Assembly: GCA_025356075.1 (NCBI GenBank)
Contig: JANXUT010000014.1
Coordinates: 1 to 64,000, forward strand
DNA from: Pseudomonadota bacterium
GTDB lineage: Bacteria > Pseudomonadota > Gammaproteobacteria > Steroidobacterales > Steroidobacteraceae
DNA: 64,000 bases
Direction of reading: 5' to 3'
A program made the position numbers and the translations under genes. A model generated the notes under the pieces. The model did not search any database and had not been told where the DNA came from. It saw nothing but the letters and a program-made list of their open reading frames with translations. Shown here one piece after another: positions 8,302 through 17,286 of the stretch. Numbering within the stretch: position 1 is the stretch's first letter; the number at the start of each line of letters is the position of its first letter.

Positions 8302-8793
8302 CTAGGCCAGGCGCGCGGCCTCGATGGCCGCGATGTCGATCTTCTTCATGCCCATCATCGCGGCGAACACGCGCTTGCGCGCAGCGGCGTCGCTAGCGCC
8401 GAGGGCTTTCGTCAGCGCCGTCGGCGTGATCTGCCACGACAGCCCCCACTTGTCCTTGCACCAGCCGCACTGGCTCTCCTTGCCGCCGTTGCCGACGATC
8501 GCGTCCCAATAGCGGTCAGTCTCCGCCTGGTCCGCCGTCGCAACCTGGAACGAGAACGCCTCACTGTGCCCGAATACGGGCCCGCCATTGATGCCGATGC
8601 AGGCGATGCCGAGCACGCTGAATTCGACCACCATCGCATCCCCTTGCTTGCCGTTCGGATAGTCGCCGGGCGCGCGATGCACGGCGCCGACCGAACTCCC
8701 GGGGAAGGTCCTGGCGTAGAACGTCGCCGCTTCCTCGGCAGCGCGGTCAAACCAGAGGCATATCGTAGTCTTGGGTACTCGATCCATGTTCAT
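8302..8793 (-). CDS. VOC family protein, PhnB-like
   Basis: Starting at ATG 8793 (MNMDRVPKTTICLWFDRAAE), the 163-residue protein has the PhnB/3-demethylubiquinone methyltransferase-like form of the vicinal oxygen chelate fold. It shows AATFYARTFPGSS, NGGPVFGHSEAFSF and a CGWCKDKWGLSWQI stretch. Members are usually of unknown enzymatic role. The start overlaps the upstream VOC stop by four bases (ATGA), so it is the third gene of the TetR-VOC-VOC operon. Confidence 0.85.
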   Translation of the reverse strand: MNMDRVPKTTICLWFDRAAEEAATFYARTFPGSSVGAVHRAPGDYPNGKQGDAMVVEFSVLGIACIGINGGPVFGHSEAFSFQVATADQAETDRYWDAIVGNGGKESQCGWCKDKWGLSWQITPTALTKALGASDAAARKRVFAAMMGMKKIDIAAIEAARLA

Positions 8794-9587
8794 TCTCCTT
8801 TGGGGCCGACGACACCGAACGCGGCGCCCTCTGGGTCCGTGGCGATGACGATCCAGTCGCCGCCTGGCACTACTTGCGGGCCGCGCATGACCTTGCCGCC
8901 ATTGCGCTCGATCGCCGCCTTCGCCGCCGCAATCGACGCGACGCTGAAATAGAAGAGCCACGCAGCGCCCGGGCTCCCGGCGGGCTGTTGCATGATCGCG
9001 CCGATGCGCAGTCCGCCGTGGTCGATGAAGCAGTAATCCCCCATCGCGCCCATCGGCATGACTTCATTGAACGCAAAGCCGAAATGCTTGACGTAGAAAG
9101 CCTTGGCGCGCGCGAGGTCGGGGCTCGCGAGCTCGTTCCAGCGCACGCGCTCGGGGGCGGCGACGTCGAATATATCGCTCCTCGCGGCGGGCTTCCCGGG
9201 TGGCGGAATCGGATCCATCACGTAGAACGGAGTGCCCATCGGGTCGGTCACCATCGCGATGGCGCCGACCGGCAGGTCCTTCTTCGGCATCAGTGTCCTG
9301 CCGCCGTCCGCTTCGATGGCCGCGACCGCCGCATCGACGTTGCGGACGTGCAAATAGCCGAGCCACGTGGGGCGCGCGCCATGCTGGACCATGTCGTGCG
9401 TGAGCGTCAGTACGCCGCCGCTGAAACCGCCGTCGCTCCTGCCGATCATCCGGTAGTCCTGCCCGCCGGCCTGCGGGTCGGCGCGATCGGCGATCTTCCA
9501 GCCGACAACTGCGCCGTAGAATTTCGCGGCGGCGGTCGCGTCGCTGGTCATCAGCTCGTACCAGATGAAACTTCCCGTCGTGCTCAT
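8790..9587 (-). CDS. VOC family protein with two glyoxalase-like domains
   Basis: The 265-residue protein contains two tandem VOC domains. The first begins GSFIWYELMTSDATAAAKFY and the second begins VRWNELASPDLARAKAFYVK. Proteins of this two-domain type resemble hydroxylase/glyoxalase-like proteins in Actinobacteria and Proteobacteria, and their substrates are mostly unknown. It overlaps the TetR gene upstream and the PhnB-like gene downstream by four bases each, so it is co-translated and probably induced by the ligand of the TetR regulator. Confidence 0.85.
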   Translation of the reverse strand: MSTTGSFIWYELMTSDATAAAKFYGAVVGWKIADRADPQAGGQDYRMIGRSDGGFSGGVLTLTHDMVQHGARPTWLGYLHVRNVDAAVAAIEADGGRTLMPKKDLPVGAIAMVTDPMGTPFYVMDPIPPPGKPAARSDIFDVAAPERVRWNELASPDLARAKAFYVKHFGFAFNEVMPMGAMGDYCFIDHGGLRIGAIMQQPAGSPGAAWLFYFSVASIAAAKAAIERNGGKVMRGPQVVPGGDWIVIATDPEGAAFGVVGPKGE

Positions 9588-10222
9588 CGGCGGCTCTCCG
9601 TTTGAAACAGCAGCCTTAAATAACTCTTGAGGTGACCGATCGCCTCGATGAGCGGCGCGCGCCCGCCCTCGGCCTTCGACAATACGAAGCCGCCCTGCAG
9701 GACGACCTGCGTGTAGATGGCGAGGCTGTCGGCGGTGACGGCAGCGCGTGGCGGGTAGAGTGCGATCGCGGCGCGAAAATCATCGGCCAGCCGGCTGGCG
9801 TGGGCCGCGATCGATGCGCCGCAGGCGAGCCGCAGCGCATCGGACGTCGCGAAGATTTCCTGGAGCATCGTACCGGCGAAGCAGGTGAACGATTCGAGTG
9901 GGCCGGCGGCGATCGCGGCGCGAAAATCGAGGTAGCCGAAGATCCGCTCGAGCGGGTCGGCGAGCCGTCGGTAGTCGGCGTTCGCGAACAATGGGCCGGT
10001 CACCTCGTTCCAGCGCTCGGCCGCGGCGATACCGAGTTCCTCCTTGGTCGCGAAGTGGTGGAAGAACGCGCCCTTCGTGACGCCAGCGGCAGCGCAGAGT
10101 TGATCGACGCTCGTCGCCGACCAGCCCTGCTTGCGAACGAGGGTCAGTGCCGCGTCGAGAAGGGCGGTCCTCGCGGGGGCGCGACGGGTTTTCGCGACTG
10201 TGGCAGTCGGCGCAGATGACAT
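9584..10222 (-). CDS. TetR/AcrR family transcriptional regulator
   Basis: Residues 15-65 form the classical TetR HTH (RTALLDAALTLVRKQGWSAT, then VDQLCAAAGVTKGAFFHHFA). The rest is an alpha-helical ligand domain with a TetR_C-like end. It is the first gene of an operon with two VOC-fold genes, and a perfect palindrome lies 13 bases upstream of its ATG. This arrangement predicts an autorepressed operon released by a small aromatic or electrophilic molecule; the ligand is not known. Confidence 0.9.
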   Translation of the reverse strand: MSSAPTATVAKTRRAPARTALLDAALTLVRKQGWSATSVDQLCAAAGVTKGAFFHHFATKEELGIAAAERWNEVTGPLFANADYRRLADPLERIFGYLDFRAAIAAGPLESFTCFAGTMLQEIFATSDALRLACGASIAAHASRLADDFRAAIALYPPRAAVTADSLAIYTQVVLQGGFVLSKAEGGRAPLIEAIGHLKSYLRLLFQTESRR

Positions 10223-10234
10223 GAGCGAAATATA

Positions 10235-10248
10235 ACCAACCGGTTGGT
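10235..10248. promoter_or_regulatory. Palindromic TetR-type operator
   Basis: ACCAACCGGTTGGT is a perfect 14-bp palindrome located 13 bases before the TetR start codon. Symmetric ACCAAC/GTTGGT sites are common operators of TetR proteins. An AT-rich stretch (ATATAA) flanks it on the left and could serve as part of the promoter. Confidence 0.7.
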
Positions 10249-10336
10249 ATCTTTCAAGGCCGCGCTTTGTGCTGTCGACCCACCGATTGCCGCTGACCGC
10301 CTCCGGCGAGCCCGGCGGCGCGGCCCGCGGCGGCGC

Positions 10337-11416
10337 CTACGCCGCCGAACCGCCTCCACCGAATCGGGCGCGGTAGGCGCTGGCCGCGGCGAGCAGTTCG
10401 CCGGCGTCGCACTTGAGGAACGAGGCGGGGACGACGATGGGGCTGCCGTAGCGTCGCCGCGTGGCATTCATCTGCCAGCGCCGAAATGCACTTGCGTCGG
10501 CGATCAGTCGCTCGGGTGCCACCACATCAATGACGAGTCCGGAATTGAACGCGTCCGCCTTGAGCGATAGCGACTTCACGTCTACCCAAGGCACGCGACG
10601 GACGCTCGCGAGGCCCGCCGCGATTGAGATACCGGCCTCGTCGAGCACGAGCGCCGGGCCCCACCGGAACGCGATCCGCGCCATCGTTGCGATCGAGGAT
10701 ACGAACATGAGCGCGAAAAGCGCCTGCATGACTTCGCCGGTCAGCGAGGGCCCCTGGCCGCGGAGCCACCACAGGCCGCCGCAGCCAATTGCCACGACCG
10801 CGGCAAGCCGCGCGACGATCGAGCGGCGGTCGAGCGCGTACTCGCGGCGTCCGGCGAGGCCCGTCGGAGTGGCACCGCGTGCCGCCGCGTCCCCGTCCGT
10901 CGAGACGAGGCGCGGCTCTAGGAGGCGTGAGATGCCGCCGGTCAGATAGTCTCCCGTCAAGCCGCCGACCGCGCGCCATAAATAGAAGAACCCGGCGGCA
11001 AACCCGATGAGTGGCGGCCCGACGAGTAAGGCGATGCCGAGTCGGCCCTGCGGCGTATAGCGCACGGCTACCGCGAGCCAGGCTACGGCGGCGACCCAGC
11101 AGGCAACCATCGCCACGACGTCGAGCACTCGTTGGCGCGGGCGCCGTGGCGCCGCTGCCAGGGCGTCCAGACCGCGAAGTGAAAACGTGAGGAAACAGAG
11201 GGCCAGGAACAGCAGCGCGAGTAGGTCATTCGTGAACTTCGAATCGGGCCCCGGCCACCCTTCCGAGAACGCGACGACCACGCCGACGAGGGCTCCGATC
11301 CAGGCGCCATACAGCACACGAGTCGCGCGGCGCGATCGGCGATCCTTGCCTGCCAACGTCAGCCCCTCCCGAACGCTCCGCGCGCGGACGCGTCCCTTAC
11401 TTGTGAAGCACCTCAA
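10337..11416 (-). CDS. Integral membrane protein with STM3941-like C-terminal domain
   Basis: Six hydrophobic segments are visible in the first 240 residues: VLYGAWIGALVGVVVAF, then LLALLFLALCFLTF, VAMVACWVAAVAWLAVAV, IALLVGPPLIGFAAGFFY, LAAVVAIGCGGLWWL and ALFALMFVSSIATMA. The last 100 residues (VLDEAGISI, RVPWVDVKSLSLK, PASFLKCDAGELLAA) resemble the PH-like domain of STM3941-family proteins. The 5' end overlaps the M20 gene stop by 20 bases, so the true start may be a little further in. No function is known. Confidence 0.6.
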   Translation of the reverse strand: MRCFTSKGRVRARSVREGLTLAGKDRRSRRATRVLYGAWIGALVGVVVAFSEGWPGPDSKFTNDLLALLFLALCFLTFSLRGLDALAAAPRRPRQRVLDVVAMVACWVAAVAWLAVAVRYTPQGRLGIALLVGPPLIGFAAGFFYLWRAVGGLTGDYLTGGISRLLEPRLVSTDGDAAARGATPTGLAGRREYALDRRSIVARLAAVVAIGCGGLWWLRGQGPSLTGEVMQALFALMFVSSIATMARIAFRWGPALVLDEAGISIAAGLASVRRVPWVDVKSLSLKADAFNSGLVIDVVAPERLIADASAFRRWQMNATRRRYGSPIVVPASFLKCDAGELLAAASAYRARFGGGGSAA

Positions 11417-12782
11417 GTGCCGCCGCGCTCATTGCGACGATGCCGGTGCGAATCGTCGGCTCCGGCACGGGCGCAAAGAGCGGGGAGTGATTGCTCGGCA
11501 CTGGGATGCCGGTGCGCTTGGCCTCGGCGAGCGTTTCCGCCGCGATGCCGCCAACCCAGAACATCAGCACCGGGATCTTGCCCTCGAGGCCGAAGCGCCC
11601 GAAGTCCTCGCTCGCCATGATGGGCGGCACGTCGCGTACGTTGCCGGCCCCGAGCACCCGCTCAAACACCGGCCGCAGCCGTTCGGTGAGCGCCGGGTCG
11701 TTCCTGAGCGCCGGCGCGTACTCGTTCTCGAGCACGCTGACGATCGGGAGACGGTCCTCGGGCATGCCGGCGCCGAGCGCGGCGGCACGGCTGATACGCG
11801 CGACCGCCTCGATCATGTGCTGGCGTACCTCGTCCTTGTACGCGCGCAGGTTGAGTTCGAGCTTCACTTCCTCCGGAATGATGTTCCGCTTGGTGCCGCC
11901 GTGGATCGTGCCGACGGTCAGAACGGCCTGGTCGAACGGCGAGATCTCGCGCGACACGACCGTCTGCAGCTGCATGATGATGTTCGCAGCGAGCACGATC
12001 GGATCCTTGGAGTCCTGCGGTTGCGAACCGTGGCCGCCGACGCCGCGCACCAGCACGTCCATCTGCGTCGAGGTCGCAAGCGCGTAGCCGGGCGTGAGGC
12101 CGACGGTGCCCGCCGGCGTCAGCGACATGTCATGCAGGGCAAGGGCGGCGTCCGGCTTCGGGATGCGGTCATAGAGCCCGTCGCGCAGCATCGCGCCCGC
12201 CCCGTCGATCGTCTCCTCGGCCGGTTGGCCGAGCAGCACGAGCGTGCCGCTCCAGCGGTCCTTGAGCTTCGCCATGACGCGGGCAACGCCGACGAGCGAG
12301 GTCACGTGGATGTCGTGGCCGCACGCGTGCATGACGGGCACGTCAACTCCCGCCTCGTTCTTGCTTCGCTTGGTGCTCGCGTACGGCAGGCCCGTCTTCT
12401 CCGCGACCGGGAGTGCGTCCATGTCGGCACGGATCAGCAGCGTCGGTCCCGGGCCGTTCCGCAGGATCCCGACGAGGCCGTAGCCCTTGTAGGTGGGCAC
12501 GACGTACTTGCCGATGTGCTCGGTCACCTCGTAGCCGGCGGCCCTCAGTTCCGCGGCGAGCTGGGCGGAGGTCTGCGCCTCCTGCCGCGACAGCTCGGGC
12601 GCGGCGTGCAGCGCCTTGTAGTACCCGACAAGCCCGGCGACGTCGTGGTCGACGATCCGGGCGACGTCGGCGTCGTTGTCGGCGCCGGCCGCGATCGCGG
12701 AGCCCATCGCGACCAGCATCGCGATGAGTGCCGGCAGCAGCCTGCCGGGGCCGTTCCTTCGAGGGAAGCTCGTCATGATCAT
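11397..12782 (-). CDS. M20 family amidohydrolase (hippurate/N-acyl amino acid hydrolase type), exported
   Basis: A signal peptide (LLPALIAMLVAMGSAIAAGA) precedes a complete M20D metallohydrolase. Visible metal-site motifs are LLIRADMDALP, MHACGHDIH and GQPAEE; the dimerisation/lid domain contains GGHGSQPQDSKDP. The end has PSNHSPLFAP, providing the last His ligand. Such enzymes cleave N-acyl or N-aromatic amino acids, for example hippurate or peptide amides. Its 461-residue length is normal plus a leader. The ATG at 12782 has another ATG two codons in. Confidence 0.9.
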   Translation of the reverse strand: MIMTSFPRRNGPGRLLPALIAMLVAMGSAIAAGADNDADVARIVDHDVAGLVGYYKALHAAPELSRQEAQTSAQLAAELRAAGYEVTEHIGKYVVPTYKGYGLVGILRNGPGPTLLIRADMDALPVAEKTGLPYASTKRSKNEAGVDVPVMHACGHDIHVTSLVGVARVMAKLKDRWSGTLVLLGQPAEETIDGAGAMLRDGLYDRIPKPDAALALHDMSLTPAGTVGLTPGYALATSTQMDVLVRGVGGHGSQPQDSKDPIVLAANIIMQLQTVVSREISPFDQAVLTVGTIHGGTKRNIIPEEVKLELNLRAYKDEVRQHMIEAVARISRAAALGAGMPEDRLPIVSVLENEYAPALRNDPALTERLRPVFERVLGAGNVRDVPPIMASEDFGRFGLEGKIPVLMFWVGGIAAETLAEAKRTGIPVPSNHSPLFAPVPEPTIRTGIVAMSAAALEVLHK

Positions 12783-12911
12783 TCCTTCACGCAGTGGCCG
12801 GACACGGCGAGCGCTGCGCCGCGGTGGCAGAGCCTAGCACCTTGGAATGGCACTCGCGTGCGGTGCCCCATGCGGGGCCGGCGCGGGATCCGCGCGCGAA
12901 CAGCGCCCGAT

Positions 12912-13730
12912 CTACTGCTGCTGCTGTTGCTGGGCCGAAGTTGCGACGGCGACTGCCACGGCCATCTTTTCGCCGCCGCCGCCCTGCCGGACGCCGCGCA
13001 CGGGCGCCGCGTCGAGGTAGTCGCGGCCAACCGCGAGCCGGCAGTGGCGCTCGCCGGCGAGCGCGTTGTGCGTGAGGTCGATGCTGAGCCAACCGTCCTG
13101 CTCGCCGAGCCAGGCATCGGCCCACGCGTGCGTCGCGATGTCGCCACTGTCGCCGGTGTAGAAGTAGCCGCTCACGTACCGGGCCGGCACGCCCGCCGCC
13201 CGGCAGCAGGCGATGAAGACGTGCGCCTGGTCCTGGCACACGCCCTGGCCGTGGCCAAGCACGGTCGCCGCGTCGTCATTGACGCTCGTCACGCCGCGCC
13301 GGTACTTGACCGTCGTCGAGACGTCGGCCGCGAGGCGCTCGAGCCGGCTGGCGAGCGAGCCGCCGCCGCCAAGGCCCGCGGCCGCGAATGCGCGCACGCG
13401 TTCATCGGCGCGGGTCAGCGGTGTCGGCGCGAGGTAGGCCAACGGCGCGAGCGGTCCCTCGTCGTCGAACACGGCGCTCGTGCTCGCGCTCGTGTCGACG
13501 ATGCCGCTGACGACGATCGCGACGTCGCGGTGCGGCTCCTCGTACGTCAGCAGGTGGGCGACGTTGCCGTGGGCGTCGCTCTGCTCGACGCGCCGGCCGG
13601 GCGCGTTGATCCGCCACGACAGCGAGCGCTGGCCAGCGTCGCGGCGCGGCGTCAACCGCAGGCTCTGGATCGAGTACTTGACCGGGTGCTCGTACTGGTA
13701 GCGAGTCTCGTGGCGGATGAAGAGCTGCAT
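12912..13730 (-). CDS. Transglutaminase-like cysteine protease-fold protein
   Basis: The protein has the N-terminal beta domain of bacterial transglutaminase-like proteins (MQLFIRHETRYQYEHPVKYS) and a catalytic core with the triad Cys in GQGVCQDQAHVFI, His in ATHAWADAW and Asp in WLSIDLTHN. It belongs to the conserved trio with the alpha-E and ATP-grasp genes just upstream, for which peptide or amide ligation and cleavage have been proposed. The C-terminus is unusual: it ends in six consecutive glutamines encoded by a CAG/CAA run (about 12916-12933). It sits 12 bases downstream of the alpha-E gene. Confidence 0.9.
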   Translation of the reverse strand: MQLFIRHETRYQYEHPVKYSIQSLRLTPRRDAGQRSLSWRINAPGRRVEQSDAHGNVAHLLTYEEPHRDVAIVVSGIVDTSASTSAVFDDEGPLAPLAYLAPTPLTRADERVRAFAAAGLGGGGSLASRLERLAADVSTTVKYRRGVTSVNDDAATVLGHGQGVCQDQAHVFIACCRAAGVPARYVSGYFYTGDSGDIATHAWADAWLGEQDGWLSIDLTHNALAGERHCRLAVGRDYLDAAPVRGVRQGGGGEKMAVAVAVATSAQQQQQQ

Positions 13731-13742
13731 GATTCGCTCGCC

Positions 13743-14687
13743 TCAGTTGGGGGAGGGCGGCACGAGGAAGTCCTGCGCGATCCTGACGCCCAAGTCCGCG
13801 ACGCGCTCGAGGATCCCTTCGAGGAATGCGCCGAGGCCGGGCGCGAGCAACTGCTCGAGCCGGCCGAAGTGAAACGCCGAGTAGAACTGACCGGCACGGC
13901 GCTCGGTCTCGGCCGACTGGTCGTTGGCGACGGCCCGCAGGTTCTCGTAGACCTCGTCCGCGCAGCGACTCAGCGAGCGGGGCAGGTCGTCGCGAAGCAC
14001 CAGGAGCTCCGTCACCCGCCACGGCGTCACCGCGTCGCGGTAGACCTTGCGGTAGACCTCGAAGGCCGACAGCGACCGTAGCAGCAATGTCCACGTGTAG
14101 GCGTCGGGCCCGGCGGCCTCATCGACCGGCACGAACCCCGGGCGCGCGCGCGCGAGCAGCATGCGCGCCGTCGCGTCGGCGCCCTCGAGGAAGGTGCCGA
14201 TGCGCACGAACCGAAACGCCTCGTCGCGCAGCATCGTGCCGAGCGTGACGCCGCGCGACAGGTGCGAGCGGTACCTTACCCATTCGAGGAAGTCGCCGAT
14301 GTCGTGGTCGGCGTTCGCCGCCTCGTAGCCGCGTACCTCGAGCCAGGTGGAGTTCAGCGTCTCCCACATCTCCGAGGTGATCGTGCCCCGGACGGCGCGC
14401 GCGTTCTCGCGCGCCTGCCGCAGGCACGCGACGATGCTGCCGGCATGGTCGCGGTCAAACGCGAGGAACTGGAACGCGCTTGCCGGGCTCACTTCGCTGT
14501 GCCGTTCGAGGTAGAGCTCGTAAACGCCGAGCGCCTCGAGCGTTGCGCGCCAGTCGCGCGCGACGACCTCGGGCGCATGCGGCAGGAGCGAGTGCCGGTA
14601 GTGGGCATCGAGCGTGCGCGCGAGGCTCTCCGCGCGCTCGATGAAACGCGACATCCAGTAGAGGTGGTCGGCGGTGCGCGCGAGCAT
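13743..14687 (-). CDS. Alpha-E domain protein (DUF403)
   Basis: The 314-residue all-helical protein begins MLARTADHLYWMSRFIERAE, the hallmark start of alpha-E (DUF403) proteins. It contains the LRDEAFRFVRIGTFLEGADA and YTWTLLLRSLSAFEVYRKVY helices. These always accompany the circularly permuted ATP-grasp ligase and often a transglutaminase, and are thought to assist synthesis of a peptide tag or metabolite. Its ATG overlaps the ATP-grasp stop by one base. The role is not established. Confidence 0.9.
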   Translation of the reverse strand: MLARTADHLYWMSRFIERAESLARTLDAHYRHSLLPHAPEVVARDWRATLEALGVYELYLERHSEVSPASAFQFLAFDRDHAGSIVACLRQARENARAVRGTITSEMWETLNSTWLEVRGYEAANADHDIGDFLEWVRYRSHLSRGVTLGTMLRDEAFRFVRIGTFLEGADATARMLLARARPGFVPVDEAAGPDAYTWTLLLRSLSAFEVYRKVYRDAVTPWRVTELLVLRDDLPRSLSRCADEVYENLRAVANDQSAETERRAGQFYSAFHFGRLEQLLAPGLGAFLEGILERVADLGVRIAQDFLVPPSPN

Positions 14688-16123
14688 CAGTTCTCCAGCA
14701 CCCAGGTGTCCTTGGTGCCGCCGCCCTGGCTCGAGTTGACGACGAGCGAGCCCGCAACGAGCGCGACGCGGGTGAGCCCGCCCGGCACGATCGTCGTCTC
14801 GCGCCCCGAGAGCACGTACGGGCGCAGGTCGATGTGTCGCGGGGCGAGCCCGTTGGCGACGAATGTCGGGCAGGTCGAGAGCGCGAGCGTCGGCTGCGCG
14901 ATGTAACCGGGGGGGTCGGCGATGATGCGCGCGCGAAACGCATCGAGCTGCGCCCGGCTCGCGGCGGGGCCTATCAGCATGCCGTAGCCGCCGGCGCCGT
15001 GGACTTCCTTGACGACGAGCTCGTCGAGGTGCGCGAGCGTGTAGGCGAGGTCGTCGGGGCGCCTCAGCACGTACGTCTCGACGTTCGCGAGCAGTGGCTT
15101 CTCGCCGAAATAGAACTCGATCATGTCGGGCACGTACGGGTAGATCGACTTGTCGTCGGCGATCCCGGTGCCGATCGCGTTCGCGACCGTCACGCGGCCG
15201 GCGCGATACGCCGATAGCAGTCCCGGCACGCCGAGCATCGAGTCGGGCCGGAATGCGAGCGGGTCGAGGAAGTCGTCGTCGATGCGCCGGTAGATCACAT
15301 CGACGCGCACGGGGCCGCGCGTGGTGCGCATGTAGACCGCATCGTCGCGCACGAACAGGTCGAGTCCTTCCACGAGCTCGACGCCCATCTGCTGCGCGAG
15401 GAACGCGTGTTCGAAATAGGCACTGTTGTGCGCGCCCGCCGTCAGCAGCACGACGGTCGGATCGGTGACGCCGACGGGCGCCACCGAGCGCAGGTTCTCG
15501 AGGAGCACGTCCGGGTAGTGCTCGACCGGGGCGATCGAGTGCCGCGCGAAGAGCTCGGGGAACAGCCGCATCATCATCTTGCGGTTCTCGAGCATGTAGG
15601 AGACTCCCGAGGGCACTCGCAGGTTGTCCTCGAGCACGTGGAAGTCGCCATCGCCCGCCCGCACGACGTCGATGCCGGCGATGTGTGCGTAGATGCGCCC
15701 TGGCACCTCGATGCCCTGCATCTCGGGGCGGTACTGCGCATTGCAGAGGATGAGCTCGGCCGGAATACGCCCCGCGCGCAGGATTTCCTGGCCGTGGTAG
15801 ACGTCGTTCAGGAACGCGTTCAGTGCCCGCACGCGCTGGCGCAGCCCCTCCTCAAGCATCCGCCACTCGGTCGCGGGCAGGATCCTCGGCACGATGTCGA
15901 ACGGGATCAGGCGTTCCGCGCCTTCGTTTTCGCCGTGGATCGCGAAGGTGATGCCGACGCGGTGGAAGCGCGAGTCGGCCTCGGCGCGGCGCCGCGCGAG
16001 ACGGTCTGGCGCCTGGCTGTGCAGCCACGTCCCGTAGCGCCGGTAGTGGGACCGAGGCGTCCCGTCCGGTAGCTGCATCTCGTCGTAGGCGTTTTCGATC
16101 ATGGACTCACTTCGGACGTCCAT
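14687..16123 (-). CDS. Circularly permuted ATP-grasp ligase (DUF404/407 type)
   Basis: The 478-residue protein matches the circularly permuted ATP-grasp type 2 family: HEN-like DNLRVPSGVSYMLENRKMMM, RSVAPVGVTDPTVVLLTAGA, VIYRRIDDDFLDPLAFR and LVVKEVHGAGGYGMLIGP are typical blocks. These enzymes are predicted carboxylate-amine ligases. It leads an operon with alpha-E and transglutaminase genes. The ATG at 16123 is kept, although a second methionine at residue 8 is possible. The substrate is unknown in general, although computational work (Iyer and colleagues) proposed peptide synthesis. Confidence 0.9.
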   Translation of the reverse strand: MDVRSESMIENAYDEMQLPDGTPRSHYRRYGTWLHSQAPDRLARRRAEADSRFHRVGITFAIHGENEGAERLIPFDIVPRILPATEWRMLEEGLRQRVRALNAFLNDVYHGQEILRAGRIPAELILCNAQYRPEMQGIEVPGRIYAHIAGIDVVRAGDGDFHVLEDNLRVPSGVSYMLENRKMMMRLFPELFARHSIAPVEHYPDVLLENLRSVAPVGVTDPTVVLLTAGAHNSAYFEHAFLAQQMGVELVEGLDLFVRDDAVYMRTTRGPVRVDVIYRRIDDDFLDPLAFRPDSMLGVPGLLSAYRAGRVTVANAIGTGIADDKSIYPYVPDMIEFYFGEKPLLANVETYVLRRPDDLAYTLAHLDELVVKEVHGAGGYGMLIGPAASRAQLDAFRARIIADPPGYIAQPTLALSTCPTFVANGLAPRHIDLRPYVLSGRETTIVPGGLTRVALVAGSLVVNSSQGGGTKDTWVLEN

Positions 16124-16267
16124 GGACTAAAGCGCGGATCGTGCCAGCCGGGCGGTCGTTGACTTTCAGCGACTTGCCCGGGGGCGCGACCACCGGTGCA
16201 CCCGGTCGGGGCGTCGACACGCACCAAATGAGTGCGCGCGGGCGCCTCGCGCGCCCTCGAGAGGCAA

Positions 16268-16945
16268 TCAGGGGAGGCGCAGCGCCAGCCAGCGCGCGAG
16301 GTCGGCGATTTCCGAAGGCATGACCTGATGCTGCATCGGATAGGTGCGCCACTCGACCGGATAGTGGTGCGCCTCGAGCCACGCGCGCGCGGCTTCGCCC
16401 ATCGGCGGCACGACGACCGGATCGAACGTGCCGTGGCACATGAGAATCGGCAGGTCACGATTCGCAGGCGCAAGCCTGGGCTCGAGCGTCTCGGGCACCG
16501 GCAGGTACGTCGAGAGCGCGAGGACGCCTGCGAGTCGTTCACCGTGCGCGAGTGCGGCGTGAAGCGCAACCGCGCCGCCCTGCGAGAAACCAGCGATAAC
16601 GATTCGGCTCGCCGCGACGCCAAGAGCCTGCTCCGCCACGATGAGGCGCGCGATGCGGGCGACCGACTCATCGAGGCCTGCCGCATCGCCGCGAGCTCCC
16701 GTGCCGAGGCTCTTGATGTCGTACCACGCGCGCATCGGGTGGCCGTTATTGATCGTGACCGGCCGCACGGTCGCGTGCGGGAACACGAAGCGGACGTTGA
16801 GCGATTCCGGCAGCCGCAATTCCGGGACGATCGGGACGAAATCGTGGCCGTCAGCGCCGAGCCCGTGCAGCCAGATCACGCTCGCGTTCGCGGTAACCGG
16901 CGCGAGGGTCACGCCATCGACGGCTTCGATCGTCTTCCATCTCAT
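16268..16945 (-). CDS. Carboxylesterase/phospholipase of the alpha/beta-hydrolase fold (EstB type)
   Basis: Starting at ATG 16945 (MRWKTIEAVDGV), the protein shows VIWLHGLGADGHDF (oxyanion loop), the nucleophile elbow IAGFSQGGAVALHAAL, the acid in CHGTFDPVVVP and the catalytic His in MQHQVMPSEI. Its length of 225 residues is normal for the small bacterial acyl-protein thioesterase-like esterases. The upstream in-frame ATG at 16972 would add nine non-conserved residues. It is probably cytoplasmic. It lies upstream of, but 144 bases apart from, the ATP-grasp operon on the same strand. Confidence 0.9.
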   Translation of the reverse strand: MRWKTIEAVDGVTLAPVTANASVIWLHGLGADGHDFVPIVPELRLPESLNVRFVFPHATVRPVTINNGHPMRAWYDIKSLGTGARGDAAGLDESVARIARLIVAEQALGVAASRIVIAGFSQGGAVALHAALAHGERLAGVLALSTYLPVPETLEPRLAPANRDLPILMCHGTFDPVVVPPMGEAARAWLEAHHYPVEWRTYPMQHQVMPSEIADLARWLALRLP

Positions 16946-17111
16946 CACGATACTCCGGGACTCGCGAGGCACTAAGGGCTATAAATCGCCCGCTACGATA
17001 GCTGAACGCGTATCGAAGTAGCCCTGGCGGATCGTAGCCAAGGCCCCCGCGGCGTCCGAAGTGGGCGCCGCAGGACGCGCACGCCGGCAGCGGCGGCGGC
17101 TCGGCTCGAGC

Positions 17112-17142
17112 TTGCCATCCGATGGCTCATCCCGTGTACAAT
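17112..17142 (+). promoter_or_regulatory. Candidate promoter for tRNA-Arg
   Basis: TTGCCA (17112-17117) and TACAAT (17137-17142) are separated by 19 bases, slightly longer than optimal. Initiation near 17150 would leave a 60-base leader before the tRNA. Confidence 0.4.
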
Positions 17143-17209
17143 GCGCGCCCTCGTGCTCTCTGGCGGCGTTCAAGCAGCCTCCGGAAAGCCTTGAAAATCA
17201 ATTGATTAC

Positions 17210-17286
17210 GCGCCCGTAGCTCAGCTGGATAGAGTACCTGGCTACGAACCAGGGGGTCGGGAGTTCGAATCTCTCCGGGCGCGCCA
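17210..17286 (+). tRNA. tRNA-Arg (anticodon ACG)
   Basis: A complete cloverleaf is readable. The acceptor stem pairs GCGCCCG with CGGGCGC. The D arm is TAGCTCAGCTGGATAGAGTA, the anticodon stem CCTGG/CCAGG encloses loop CTACGAA with anticodon ACG, and the T arm contains GTTCGAATC. The 3' CCA is encoded (17284-17286). A 46-base imperfect copy of its 3' half occurs 2.2 kb downstream, so this gene has served as an integration target. Confidence 0.97.
17237..17282 (+). repeat. Direct repeat within the tRNA-Arg 3' half (attachment-site copy 1)
   Basis: The 46 bases from CCTG in the anticodon stem to the end of the acceptor stem are repeated at 19442-19487 in the same orientation with three mismatches. 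Tyrosine integrases commonly use the anticodon-to-3' end of tRNA genes and regenerate the tRNA on one side, which fits this intact copy. Confidence 0.7.

Noticed and set aside
11187-14081. Long plus-strand open frame (964 codons) opposite the M20 and transglutaminase genes
   Set aside because: It is antisense to clearly recognised genes, has Arg/His-rich composition typical of GC-rich shadow frames, and matches no family.
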